From Thermoanaerobaculia bacterium (GTDB taxonomy: Bacteria; Acidobacteriota; Thermoanaerobaculia; Multivoradales; J023): a stretch of DNA of 64,000 bases. The translations under genes were made by a program, and so were the position numbers. The notes beneath the pieces are model-generated. The model was given only the letters and a program-made list of their open reading frames with translations. It searched no databases and was not told the origin of the DNA. The stretch spans positions 83,583 through 147,582 of the forward strand of contig JAUIJL010000022.1 in NCBI GenBank assembly GCA_030431255.1, written 5' to 3'. Below are positions 1-8,265 of this stretch, one piece after another. The number at the start of each line of letters is the position of its first letter. The stretch's first letter is position 1.

Positions 1-644
1 CACGCCACGGCCAGCAGATCCAAACCGACGGCCCCTGGGAAGTGAAGGGCCGGCAGATTCTCTTCACCAGCCCCGAGGGAAGGCTTTCTTCCGTTCGCTT
101 GAGCGAGATCGACCTGGAGGCCAGCGAGCTGGCGACCCACCCGCCCCCCGAGCCCGAAAAAGTCGTTGAGCCCGAGCCCGCCCCCGAGCCTAAGGAACCG
201 ATCCTGGTGCTCACCGACAAGGATATCGGCGGATTTGACCGAGACACCTTCCTCGGCACGATCGTCCTCGAGGTTAACGACGTCCTGCGATCTGTGGACG
301 ACATCGGATTGGTTCCCGAGGATCACCCCGACCTTCAGGCGGAAATCGACCGAATTACCCTGCTGGTCGATGAGCTGATGACCATGATCCAAGACTCGTG
401 CTCCGGTTATGAAACCCTGGACCAACCCGTAGAGCACGTTCAGGATGCCATGGAGTTCTTTCCCAGGGATCTCGAGAGCTGCGCGGAAGAGCTGGAAACC
501 CGAGGCAAAGAGTCGGCCGACCCGAAGCTTCGAGACGGCGCTCTCGAAATGGCCGGAAAGATGAAGAAGATGGCCAGAGAGTTTCAGGCCGATCCAGACG
601 CTTTCGTGGAGAAATACCAGAAGCTCGCCCAGCAGCAAGAGTAG
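1..644 (+). CDS. Acidic protein of unknown function, 5' end outside window
   Basis: The reading frame is open from the first in-frame codon of the window (position 3) to a TAG at 642-644, so the start lies to the left. The track places a start at a GTG (42), but upstream in-frame codons continue a sensible sequence (QTDGPWEVKGRQILF), so 42 is probably internal. The N-terminal part reads like a short beta-rich segment of the type found in bacterial secreted or envelope proteins (sequence-to-function is not known to me). It is followed by a Pro/Glu linker (PEPEKVVEPEPAPEPKEP) and a helical, acidic C-terminal half with many Glu and Lys. I do not recognise the family. It converges on the TPR gene at 665 with only 20 bases between the two stops. 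Confidence 0.7.
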   Translation, partial: RHGQQIQTDGPWEVKGRQILFTSPEGRLSSVRLSEIDLEASELATHPPPEPEKVVEPEPAPEPKEPILVLTDKDIGGFDRDTFLGTIVLEVNDVLRSVDDIGLVPEDHPDLQAEIDRITLLVDELMTMIQDSCSGYETLDQPVEHVQDAMEFFPRDLESCAEELETRGKESADPKLRDGALEMAGKMKKMAREFQADPDAFVEKYQKLAQQQE

Positions 645-664
645 GTCGCCTTCGGCCGAAGCCA

Positions 665-2551
665 CTAACCTTCGCTACCCTTATCGGCCTCCGCCAGGGC
701 GCGACGCAGCTTCTTGACTTGCCCGAGCTGCCAAGGTTGCACCGCCTTTTCCGACAGCCGATCCACCAATTCCCGAGCCTTGGCCGAGTCGCCGCTGTTG
801 ACCGCCGCAGCGGCCCGGTTGTAGAGGTCGATGAATCCGCGGTAGTCCCCCACCATCGAAAGCTTGTCGAGCTGCTCTTCGGCCTTTTCCTTGAGCCCAG
901 GATCTTGGGTGGTGCTCTGGATGCGGGCAAAAAGGGCGATAGCGTCGTCGGCTCGGCCCTTACGCACCCTCTGGGCCGCCTCACGGTAATCCATTTGCAA
1001 GAGGATCTCCTGGGCCCTGCCCAGGGTCCCGGCATCGACCCCGGCCGTCTTCAGACTCTCAAAGACCGTGTCCGCCTCGGTACGCTCACCCCGTCGGGCG
1101 TGGGTGAGCAAAAGGTTCAGGCCCAAGTCGGCGCGCTCGGGAAAGAATCCCAGCGCCCGCTGGAGCGCTTCGACACCGGCATCGGACGGTTCCGTCTGCA
1201 AACCGTAGGCATAACCCAGCTCGGCCCAGGCCTCGGCGAAGGCATCACTCTGCTCCACACTCTTGCGCAGGGATGCAATGGCCTGCTCGAGGGCTTGCTC
1301 TTGGGCTTCGTCCGCCGGTCGTTTTCCTTCCAAGGTCCGCAGCAGACTCTTGCCGTAGAGATAGGACGTGAGGAAGTCGCCGGAGCCTTGGGCCATCGCC
1401 TTGTGATAGTGCTCACGGGCGGCTTGGTCATTCCCCGCCGACTCCGCGAGGACACCGAGACCAGCAAGGGCCGGGCCGTAGCTCGGTTCCATCTCCAAGC
1501 TGCGCTCGAAGAATTTCGCGGCCTGAGATTCGCCCCCTTGAACCGCCCGGGCCGATAAATCACCGAGGTGATAGAGCACCTCGTGGGGTTTCAGCTCGAC
1601 GGATTTGAGAATCAACAGATCGAGCTGCTCTACCGGAATCTTCAGATAGGTCAGCTCTCCACGGCCGAAGTATTCTTCGAGCTGCGCATTCAAGGTATCG
1701 AGCTTCAGACCGAAAGCTTCCTCGAAGGAATGGGTCGTCGGCATACCCGCGGCCACCTTGGCGACGAATTGGGGGATTTGCTGCCGTTTGGATGGGCTAC
1801 CGTTCTCCAGGGATCGGTTGTGTAAAAAGTGAAAGAGGCCCCAGGACTGCCTGAAGTAGGTCTGCCGAACCATCTGCGGAATTTGGTCAAACGACTGCTC
1901 GTCCACCGTCATCAGCTGCACGGCGGGCACGAGCGGCTGATTGCGATAGCGGATCCACTGCAAATGCTCCTCGGACGGCAGGCCGAGCAACGCGTAATCC
2001 CCTTCAGTTTTGAAGGCGCTGTAAAACTCGGCCACTCCCTGCCGGAACCAATGGGGCAGATACGGATGCTCTTCGTGCAATCGATGGTGGATGTATTGCT
2101 TGTAGACGTAGCGGGTCGGCACGAAGTCCTCACCACCGACGACCACCGCGTAATTGCCGTGCTCATGGGGCACCAAATATCCGGCATTGGACGGCGCTCC
2201 GCCGAGCACCTCCATGGACGGGTCGTTCAAGGAGCCGTATCCCGAGCCGGGTTGACGGAACGGAGCCAGCGACGCCTCATCGCTGAAGACGTAGAAATAG
2301 CTGGGCAACGGCGATTCCCGATGGGAGCTGGGTGCCAGCACCTGCAGGGCGTGATGCAGCCGCTCGAGATCCGCACCGACCTGACGACCGACCTCACCGC
2401 CCGACTGGCTGAGGATGGTGAAATGGGCGGTTTCGACCCGAGCCCAATTACCGCTCTCGGGCTGGGCAACGGCGGGCCATGCCCACAAGAAGGTCACAAA
2501 GAAGACCGTTAGGGTGGCTGCACTGACTCCAAAACGGCTGCATTTCTTCAT
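665..2551 (-). CDS. Secreted TPR-repeat protein with peptidase-MA-like N-terminal region
   Basis: The 628-residue product begins with a clear signal peptide (MKKCSRFG, a hydrophobic stretch, then AVAQP), so it should be periplasmic or secreted. Residues 35-300 resemble the DUF1570/peptidase-MA-like module found ahead of TPRs, with the phrase TAHFTILSQSG and a segment LPHWFRQGVAEFYSAF. That segment lacks the HExxH of active gluzincins, so protease activity is doubtful. From about residue 330 the sequence becomes degenerate 34-residue helical TPR units (for example AAKFFERSLEMEPSYGPALAGLGVLAE), which usually hold protein partners. The start ATG follows a purine-rich stretch. The gene stands alone on its strand. 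The general class is clear and the specific role is unknown. Confidence 0.85.
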   Translation of the reverse strand: MKKCSRFGVSAATLTVFFVTFLWAWPAVAQPESGNWARVETAHFTILSQSGGEVGRQVGADLERLHHALQVLAPSSHRESPLPSYFYVFSDEASLAPFRQPGSGYGSLNDPSMEVLGGAPSNAGYLVPHEHGNYAVVVGGEDFVPTRYVYKQYIHHRLHEEHPYLPHWFRQGVAEFYSAFKTEGDYALLGLPSEEHLQWIRYRNQPLVPAVQLMTVDEQSFDQIPQMVRQTYFRQSWGLFHFLHNRSLENGSPSKRQQIPQFVAKVAAGMPTTHSFEEAFGLKLDTLNAQLEEYFGRGELTYLKIPVEQLDLLILKSVELKPHEVLYHLGDLSARAVQGGESQAAKFFERSLEMEPSYGPALAGLGVLAESAGNDQAAREHYHKAMAQGSGDFLTSYLYGKSLLRTLEGKRPADEAQEQALEQAIASLRKSVEQSDAFAEAWAELGYAYGLQTEPSDAGVEALQRALGFFPERADLGLNLLLTHARRGERTEADTVFESLKTAGVDAGTLGRAQEILLQMDYREAAQRVRKGRADDAIALFARIQSTTQDPGLKEKAEEQLDKLSMVGDYRGFIDLYNRAAAAVNSGDSAKARELVDRLSEKAVQPWQLGQVKKLRRALAEADKGSEG

Positions 2552-2767
2552 CGATCAAATCTCCCCATGGAAACAAGTAGCTCGCGTTTCAGCTCTACGC
2601 AAAGGTCATTCGAAAATTCGTTGAGGGCTGAGCTCTTCTCGCCGTCTGATGTCCCACACTGAGGCCCCGGGCAGGTTCTGGGCCGAAGATAAACGGGGTT
2701 ATGGGTGAGAGGATCTTCCGGATCGCCGCGTCTTGCTCAACGACTCACCATCCTTGAGGAGCCCCCC

Positions 2768-4232
2768 GTGCACAGAATTCCCGACCCGTTTCCGCTGCTC
2801 GTTCTCACATTCCTCCTCGCGGCCGCCCCCGCGCGGCCGGGGCAGGGCTCCATTTTCACCGATGGCTTCGAGTCTGGAGACACCTCTCCGCCTGGTCCCA
2901 AACTTTCGGCGGCCCCGAGCCCTCCTGTGCCCAGGGTCCGACCATCGTCGATGAACGGACGGGCGATCTCGGCCCGGCGCCCAACGGCCCCTACGACGAC
3001 ATCGCCTGCGTGGAAGTCCGCAACGACACGGACTTGCTTCGGGATCGGGAAGTCGCCTTTTCGAGCATTCCCATCCCCCGGAGTCTGAACCTGCTCGACA
3101 CCTCCGAGCTCGTTCTGCTCGGACCGGGAGACCGGAGATTGGCCGCCCAATTCAGCGTCATCTCCCGCTGGGCCTCCACGGTCGACGACACGAGCGCTCC
3201 CATTCGGTGGCTGCAGATCGCCGTCCGCCCTCGGGTCGAAGCCCAGCAATCCACATTTTATGCCCTCCGCCGCTATCCAGGGGTCGGGGCGGCGGCTGAC
3301 CCCTGGGCGCTGACGGTCCAGGCCGAAAACGATCTCTGGCGGGTTTCGACGGGTCTCGCCGACTACCTGCTCGACCCCGACGATCCGGCCCTCATCCAAA
3401 GCATCACCGTCGACCTGAACGACGACGGCATCGGCCTCGCCAACGTTTATCAACATCAACCCGGTGCCGGCCCGCGCCTGGACTTCGATCCCGGCCGGGA
3501 CGATATGACCTGCCCAAGGCCCAAGAAGACCAACGGCAGCCCTTCCTGAATCAGGTCGACATCACCCGTCAGGTCATCCAACACTTCGAGATGCTCGCCA
3601 ATTGCGCGGAATTCGTGCCCGGCGCCGAGGGTGCCGAGTGTCAGACCCGGCTACTGGAAGTCATCGACGAGCTGGCCCGGGACAATCTCAAGGCGGGCAT
3701 CCTTTGCCAGGGTGACCTGCCCTCGAACGTCAGCTGCGGCGGCCCCCAGCGGTTCATGGTCGCTGCACTCTTCTACCACTTCTTCCACCGCTACCTGCTC
3801 AATTGGGGCGACGTCGACGGCTTGATCCAACGGGCGTTGGTGGGTGATGCCCTCAACTACTACCGACAGGGCATGCCAAAGGCGGCCGGAGGCGTGGAGA
3901 TCGACCCCAACGGAGAGTGGGCGGCGCTTTTGGATTGCCCTTTGATCAACGGTGGCACGGACGTCGGCACCTGCTCTTGAATCCAAGTCGACGGCACCGA
4001 CCTGCTCTGGCACAACAAGGCCCACACCGTGGCGCTCATCTTGATGGCCCACGATCTGGATCCTTCGATCGGCCTTTGCCAAATCGGCCGCAACGCCCTG
4101 GATCACCCTTCCACAACCGTGGGCTGGAGCGACAACCGGCTCAACGACGCCGGATGGTGGAAGGGCGCGGCCCAGCAGATGCAAGGGGCCGTCTTCGGGG
4201 TCGGCCTCTACGACGTCTGCTCCGACCCTTAA
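2768..4232 (+). pseudogene. Broken gene for a secreted protein with N-terminal IFxDGFESG motif
   Basis: A GTG at 2768 has a good ribosome site (GAGGAG, about 7 bases upstream) and encodes a signal peptide followed at once by SIFTDGFESGDT. The frame then breaks. Removing a duplicated TC at about 2885-2888 restores the expected DTSAWS and joins the frame of the 3010-3549 ORF. A second shift near 3500 (one base missing, restoring GRDRYDLPKAQ) moves to the frame of 3591-3980. An in-frame TGA at 3978 interrupts a frame that otherwise continues to a TAA at 4230-4232. The three pieces are thus one gene of about 488 codons with two indels and one nonsense codon. The body has no family I recognise. 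Decay or several assembly errors would both explain it; three lesions in 1.5 kb, with intact neighbours, favours decay. Confidence 0.75.
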
Positions 4233-4255
4233 GCTGTCGAGCCGTGACCGACGTC

Positions 4256-5119
4256 TCAGTCGTCACTGCCGTAGGAGATCTCCATATTTCGCGCTCGCCA
4301 TCCGGCCAGCGCCAGCACCGCCGCCGTGAGCAAAAGGACCCCGGGCACGGAAACCCACGCCGGAATCGGATCCGCTTGAATCGCGAAGGCGCCGGCGGCC
4401 ACCGGCACCGGCAGCAGGGAATTCAGATAGAAGATCACGCTCAGCTTCTTCAACAAGGACGGCAAGAACGGGTTGATGAATTCCCACGCCCACAGCAGGA
4501 CCGCGACGCTCACCGGGTTCTTGAACAACTGGCCGGCCAGCTGAAAGATCGCCCCATAACCGATGCAGGCCAAGACGGCGATGCTGACATAGGTGATGAG
4601 ATGGCCGAGCCCCGGCCCGCTGAAGAGGTATCGTCCGAGCTCACCCAAACCCCATGGGCTCATGGTCAACAGATAAAGCGTCGTGGTGCCCACGGCAAAA
4701 ACGCCGGTCACCGCGATCAGAGCGGCAACGTATTTGCCGGCCACCAACACCTCACGGCGAATGGGCGATAGGAAGTAATAGTGCAGGCTCTTTTCGAGGA
4801 TCTCACCCCGGAACAAGCTCATGAAAAGGATCAAGCAGCTGAGAAAGATGGACGTGCTGAGGTAGCCTTGGAAAACAAAGGCATACACCCTCGACGCGTC
4901 GATCGGTCCGCTCAACGCGAGCTTGTCCGGCACGGGAGAGGCCGCCCACAGGGCCATGATCCCCACCGGTGCGAAAGCCAAGAAGTAGAGAGCGAAGGCC
5001 CGCCGCGAAAAGAGCTGATTGCGCAGCTCCATGCGCAAAATGCCCACGATCTGACGCCCCACCAAGCCCCAGTCGACTCCACCCGCGGGGCTCGCCTCGG
5101 TCATATGTGTGGCGCTCAT
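4256..5119 (-). CDS. ABC-2 type transporter permease
   Basis: The 287-residue product is an integral membrane protein with about six hydrophobic segments (first near residues 42-60, last near 255-275) separated by short loops, as in ABC-2 permeases of the NatB/NosY kind. It is the last gene of a four-gene minus-strand operon (ATPase, permease, ATPase, permease). Its ATG overlaps the stop of the upstream ATPase by four bases (ATGA), implying translational coupling. Such permeases pair with a cytoplasmic ATPase to export ions, lipids, peptides or antibiotics. The substrate cannot be read from the sequence. Confidence 0.85.
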   Translation of the reverse strand: MSATHMTEASPAGGVDWGLVGRQIVGILRMELRNQLFSRRAFALYFLAFAPVGIMALWAASPVPDKLALSGPIDASRVYAFVFQGYLSTSIFLSCLILFMSLFRGEILEKSLHYYFLSPIRREVLVAGKYVAALIAVTGVFAVGTTTLYLLTMSPWGLGELGRYLFSGPGLGHLITYVSIAVLACIGYGAIFQLAGQLFKNPVSVAVLLWAWEFINPFLPSLLKKLSVIFYLNSLLPVPVAAGAFAIQADPIPAWVSVPGVLLLTAAVLALAGWRARNMEISYGSDD

Positions 5120-6114
5120 AACCCCTCTCCTTCGTTTTCGATCAAGTAAGCATAGACCGCGCGCACGTCGCTGTCGGCCACGGAAATGGTTTCGATATCC
5201 AGGCTCTTGTCGAGCACCAGCTGGTTCATGAAGCGATAGAAATCACCCGCGTTGGCGGTGCGTACCATCACCCCTTGGCGGTCATCGTGCAGGGAGACCT
5301 CCACCGCCACTTCCTGGGCGAAGAGAGCGCCGGCTACCTCGGTGGCCTTATTGCATCGCAGCAGCACTTGAATCGGCCGCTCGTGCATCTCCTCACGCAC
5401 GTCGTTGACGCCGCCTTCGGCCACCACATAACCGCCCGAAAGCAGCAAGACCCGGTCGGAGATCATGTCGACCTCGTGCAGGATGTGGCTCGAGATGATC
5501 ACGTGACATCCGTCCTCCGCCAGGGCCTTGAAGATGTCGATGACCTCGGAGCGGGCCATGGGGTCCAGGCCGTTCAAGGGCTCGTCGAGCACCATCACCC
5601 GCGGCCCGTGGGCCAGTGCCTGGGCCATTCGGATCCGCTGGCGCATGCCTTTCGAGTAGCCACCCATCTTGCGCTCGGCGGCTTCTCGCAAGCCGACTCG
5701 GTCGATCGCTTGCCAGGCCAACCGGTCGGCGTCGGCATGGCCGTGGCCGTGGACCCGGAGATAGGAATACACGAATTGGTAACCGCTCAGGGTCGCCGGA
5801 AACGAGTCGAATTGGGTCAGATATCCCACATGGTGAAAGAGCTGCTCCGGTCGATTTGTGGGCGCGCCCAACACCCGAATCTCGCCCTCCGTGGGGTGCA
5901 AGAGCCCGGTCATGAGGTTCATCAGGGTGGATTTGCCGGAGCCGTTGGGTCCCACCAAACCGGTGATGCCCGGCCCGAGCCGCAGGCTCACCCGGTTGAT
6001 CCCGAGCACCTCGCCGTAGAACTTCGACACATTGTCGAAAACCACCGCTTCCCCGTCGGGCAAGGGACCCTCGGGATCGAAACCCACGGTTGAGGTCTGT
6101 GTTTCGTTGGCCAT
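5116..6114 (-). CDS. ABC transporter ATP-binding protein
   Basis: The 332-residue protein is a CcmA/NatA-type ABC ATPase. It shows Walker A (GPNGSGKST, about residue 55), the signature helix (YSKGMRQRIRMAQAL, in place of LSGGQ), Walker B with D-loop (VMVLDEPLNGLDP) and the switch His (ISSHILHEVD). About 100 residues after the nucleotide-binding domain form a regulatory tail typical of ABC-2 exporters. Start and stop codons overlap the neighbours on both sides (TGATG with the permease at 6114, ATGA with the permease at 5119), so the four genes are surely one transcript. It most likely energises one of the two adjacent permeases. Confidence 0.92.
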   Translation of the reverse strand: MANETQTSTVGFDPEGPLPDGEAVVFDNVSKFYGEVLGINRVSLRLGPGITGLVGPNGSGKSTLMNLMTGLLHPTEGEIRVLGAPTNRPEQLFHHVGYLTQFDSFPATLSGYQFVYSYLRVHGHGHADADRLAWQAIDRVGLREAAERKMGGYSKGMRQRIRMAQALAHGPRVMVLDEPLNGLDPMARSEVIDIFKALAEDGCHVIISSHILHEVDMISDRVLLLSGGYVVAEGGVNDVREEMHERPIQVLLRCNKATEVAGALFAQEVAVEVSLHDDRQGVMVRTANAGDFYRFMNQLVLDKSLDIETISVADSDVRAVYAYLIENEGEGL

Positions 6115-6977
6115 CAGCTCACCACCTCATAGGCTCGGATTTTGCGGTTCAGCATGTAGAGGAACCCGCCCCAATAGAGCAGAAGCACCACCGACGCCGA
6201 AAAGACCGACGTCTCGAGGCCCGAGTCCACGCCCAGCAGACTCGCCCAGAGCACGAAGATCACCTTGATCAGGTTCAGCAGGTCGCCGACCTCGGTGCGG
6301 AAGAGCAAGTTGATGGTGGAGCCGAAGAACAAACCGCCCAGGAGCACCAAGAACATGGCAAAGGCGGCCACCGGTCGCCAGCGAACCCAGGCGGAAATCG
6401 CCAAGGACATCAGGGAAAGGGTGAGGATCCAGATCCAAGAACCGACGAACATGCCGAAGACCAAACGTAGATTGTCCGCCAGCCAGCCCCAACCGACGAA
6501 GCTCGCCTGCATGGTGACCAAAAGCAGGCCCACCACCCAGGTGATCGCCGATAGGACGATCGCCAACACCGTGGTTTTGCCGACCACGTATTCGACCCTG
6601 GAAAAGGGACGGCTGAGGTAGAGGGGCAACCCGTTGTTCGATAAATCTCGCGAGACTAAACCCGGGCCGATAAAGAGCGAGAGAAAGAACGCATACCAGG
6701 CCTGGACTTGCAGGAAGGTAAAGAAGAAATCAGCGTCGATCTTCAGAAACTGGGTGATGTCGAGGTTGGGAAAGAGGGCCAAGAAGTCGGCATTGTTGGA
6801 AAGATAGATGACCGCGCAACACCACAGCGGGAAGACGAAGCAGAGAACCAAGAAGGCCAGCATCCACTTGCTGGCAAAGACTTCCCTGAAGGCATACTTC
6901 GGCAAGATCAAGAAGCGGGTCGAGGTGGACGTCAGCGGCCCTTGGTAACGGGAATAAGTGCGTTCGTAAACGGCCAT
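6114..6977 (-). CDS. ABC-2 type transporter permease
   Basis: This 287-residue protein has an amphipathic N-terminal region (YERTYSRYQGPLT) then about six transmembrane helices, beginning with MLAFLVLCFVFPLWCCAVIYL. The segment SRDLSNNGLPLYLSRPFSRVEYVVGK is the conserved ABC-2 loop between the first membrane helices, which contacts the ATPase. It lies two bases downstream of the 305-residue ATPase and shares one base of its stop with the ATG of the second ATPase. Together with the other operon members it may form either two homodimeric exporters or one heteromeric complex; the sequence does not distinguish these. Confidence 0.87.
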   Translation of the reverse strand: MAVYERTYSRYQGPLTSTSTRFLILPKYAFREVFASKWMLAFLVLCFVFPLWCCAVIYLSNNADFLALFPNLDITQFLKIDADFFFTFLQVQAWYAFFLSLFIGPGLVSRDLSNNGLPLYLSRPFSRVEYVVGKTTVLAIVLSAITWVVGLLLVTMQASFVGWGWLADNLRLVFGMFVGSWIWILTLSLMSLAISAWVRWRPVAAFAMFLVLLGGLFFGSTINLLFRTEVGDLLNLIKVIFVLWASLLGVDSGLETSVFSASVVLLLYWGGFLYMLNRKIRAYEVVS

Positions 6978-6979
6978 GA

Positions 6980-7897
6980 TCAGCCCTCCCTCATGGCTTT
7001 GTCGAAGATGTCCTGCAGGGAGTCCTTCTTATAGTCCAGATGACGAATTTGGACGTTGTGCTCGCTGGCCAGCTCATAGAGGTTGCGCACTTTCCGCTCC
7101 GGGGGCATGATCATCTTGACCCGCCGTCGGCCGTGTTGCTCGCATTGGATATCCAAGCTGCGGGCCCCCTCCACAAAGCGCTCCGCGGCGCCGATGATCT
7201 CCAGCTCGAGGAATTTGCGATTGGCGCTGCGCTCCTCTTCCAAGTTGCAGTAGTAGGCAATCTCACCCCCCTTGAGGATCAAGACCTCCTCACAGCATTC
7301 CTCCACGTCCCGCAAGAGATGGGAAGAGAGGATGAGATTGACCTCGCCGGCGTCGCGGATTTCCTTGATCAACCGGATCATGCGCTCTCGGCCCGGTGGA
7401 TCCAGGCCGTTGGTGGGCTCGTCCAAGAACAACAGCCGGGGACCGTGCACTAGGGCTTGTGCCAGCTTCGCCCGCTGCTTCATGCCCAAGGAATAAGTTT
7501 CCAAGGGCCGATAGCGAGCCTCGCCGAGGCCGACGAAGTAGAGGGCCTCGTGGGTGCGCTCCAACGCCTGCTTGGCCGGTAGACCGGAGAGCTCGGCCAT
7601 CATGCGGACGAAACGCACGGCGCTCATGCCCGAGATGAAGGCGTCGCGCTCGGGCATATAACCCACCAACGAGCGGGCCTCCTTCTGCTCCGTGCGCAAG
7701 TCCTTGCCGAAGATGCGAGCGCTGCCCGAAGCCGGCTTGTAAAAACCCAAAAGGGTATGGATCAAAGTGGTCTTGCCGGCACCGTTGGGCCCGAGCAAAC
7801 CGATCGCCCGACCCGTGAACGAGCCGGTGACTTGTTTGAGGGCTTCGAAGTTGCCGAAACGCACTGTGAGGTCGTCGAGCTGGATGACGGGATCCAT
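6980..7897 (-). CDS. ABC transporter ATP-binding protein, first gene of operon
   Basis: The 305-residue ATPase contains Walker A (GPNGAGKTT, about residue 36), the signature region [18 protein letters not shown], Walker [14 protein letters not shown] and the switch His in [11 protein letters not shown]. After residue 215 there is a C-terminal extension ending [18 protein letters not shown], typical of drug- and NatA-type ABC-2 ATPases. It opens the four-gene operon, so the promoter should lie between 7898 and the hairpin at 8163. The second ATPase of the operon is clearly homologous but not a recent copy. Confidence 0.92.
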   Translation of the reverse strand: MDPVIQLDDLTVRFGNFEALKQVTGSFTGRAIGLLGPNGAGKTTLIHTLLGFYKPASGSARIFGKDLRTEQKEARSLVGYMPERDAFISGMSAVRFVRMMAELSGLPAKQALERTHEALYFVGLGEARYRPLETYSLGMKQRAKLAQALVHGPRLLFLDEPTNGLDPPGRERMIRLIKEIRDAGEVNLILSSHLLRDVEECCEEVLILKGGEIAYYCNLEEERSANRKFLELEIIGAAERFVEGARSLDIQCEQHGRRRVKMIMPPERKVRNLYELASEHNVQIRHLDYKKDSLQDIFDKAMREG

Positions 7898-8265
7898 GGT
7901 CGCTCCTCGGTCGAGGCGCTCGAGCGAGTGGCTCGATCGCCGGGAAATTCTCCGACGGCGGGGTCGGTGACGGTTTCGTTGAACGGCTGCGTCAGTTTAT
8001 CCGCGATGCCCGCCGACGGGTGGGTCTCCACGGCAATCCAACAAGTCTTCATGGCAAGCCGGAGCTTCACAGAAAGCCGGGCGGCTTCACAGGAATCCAC
8101 AGCCTGATGCCTCTTCTTACGTGTTTTAGGTCTATTTTGTTCCTGGCCAAAAAATATTTTTCGCCCAATAAAAAGACCCGGTGTTGTCCACCGGGTCTTT
8201 TTATTGGGCCGTCCTGTAAGGAGCTCGCAAGCTCCCCTCCAGGTTGGCCGGCTCACCCGCTCAGA
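7898..8265. other. Intergenic region upstream of ABC operon
   Basis: This 368-base region separates the start of the ABC operon from the end of the FecR-type gene, both on the minus strand. It holds the strong hairpin described separately and an AT-rich stretch at about 8110-8175 that may contain the ABC operon promoter. I could not settle on a convincing -35/-10 pair. The 164-residue ORF across it (7762-8256, minus) has no recognisable content and overlaps the ATPase, so it is not called. Confidence 0.5.
8163..8209 (-). terminator. Strong hairpin, probable terminator of the FecR-type gene
   Basis: The arms 8163-8183 and 8189-8209 are perfect reverse complements (21 bp, arm GCCCAATAAAAAGACCCGGT plus one pair) with a 5-base loop. 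Each arm carries an A5/T5 run inside the stem, so transcripts from either strand would end with a U-run. It sits just after the stop of the 8266-10809 gene and before the ABC operon, consistent with termination of the ECF/FecR transcript. Confidence 0.85.

Noticed and set aside
3978-3980. In-frame TGA read as selenocysteine
   Set aside because: The same gene has two frameshifts, there is no sign of a selenoprotein family and I see no SECIS-like stem directly after it, so a nonsense mutation is simpler.
7762-8256. 164-residue minus-strand ORF over the hairpin
   Set aside because: It includes the terminator and an off-frame part of the ATPase; no coding signal of its own.
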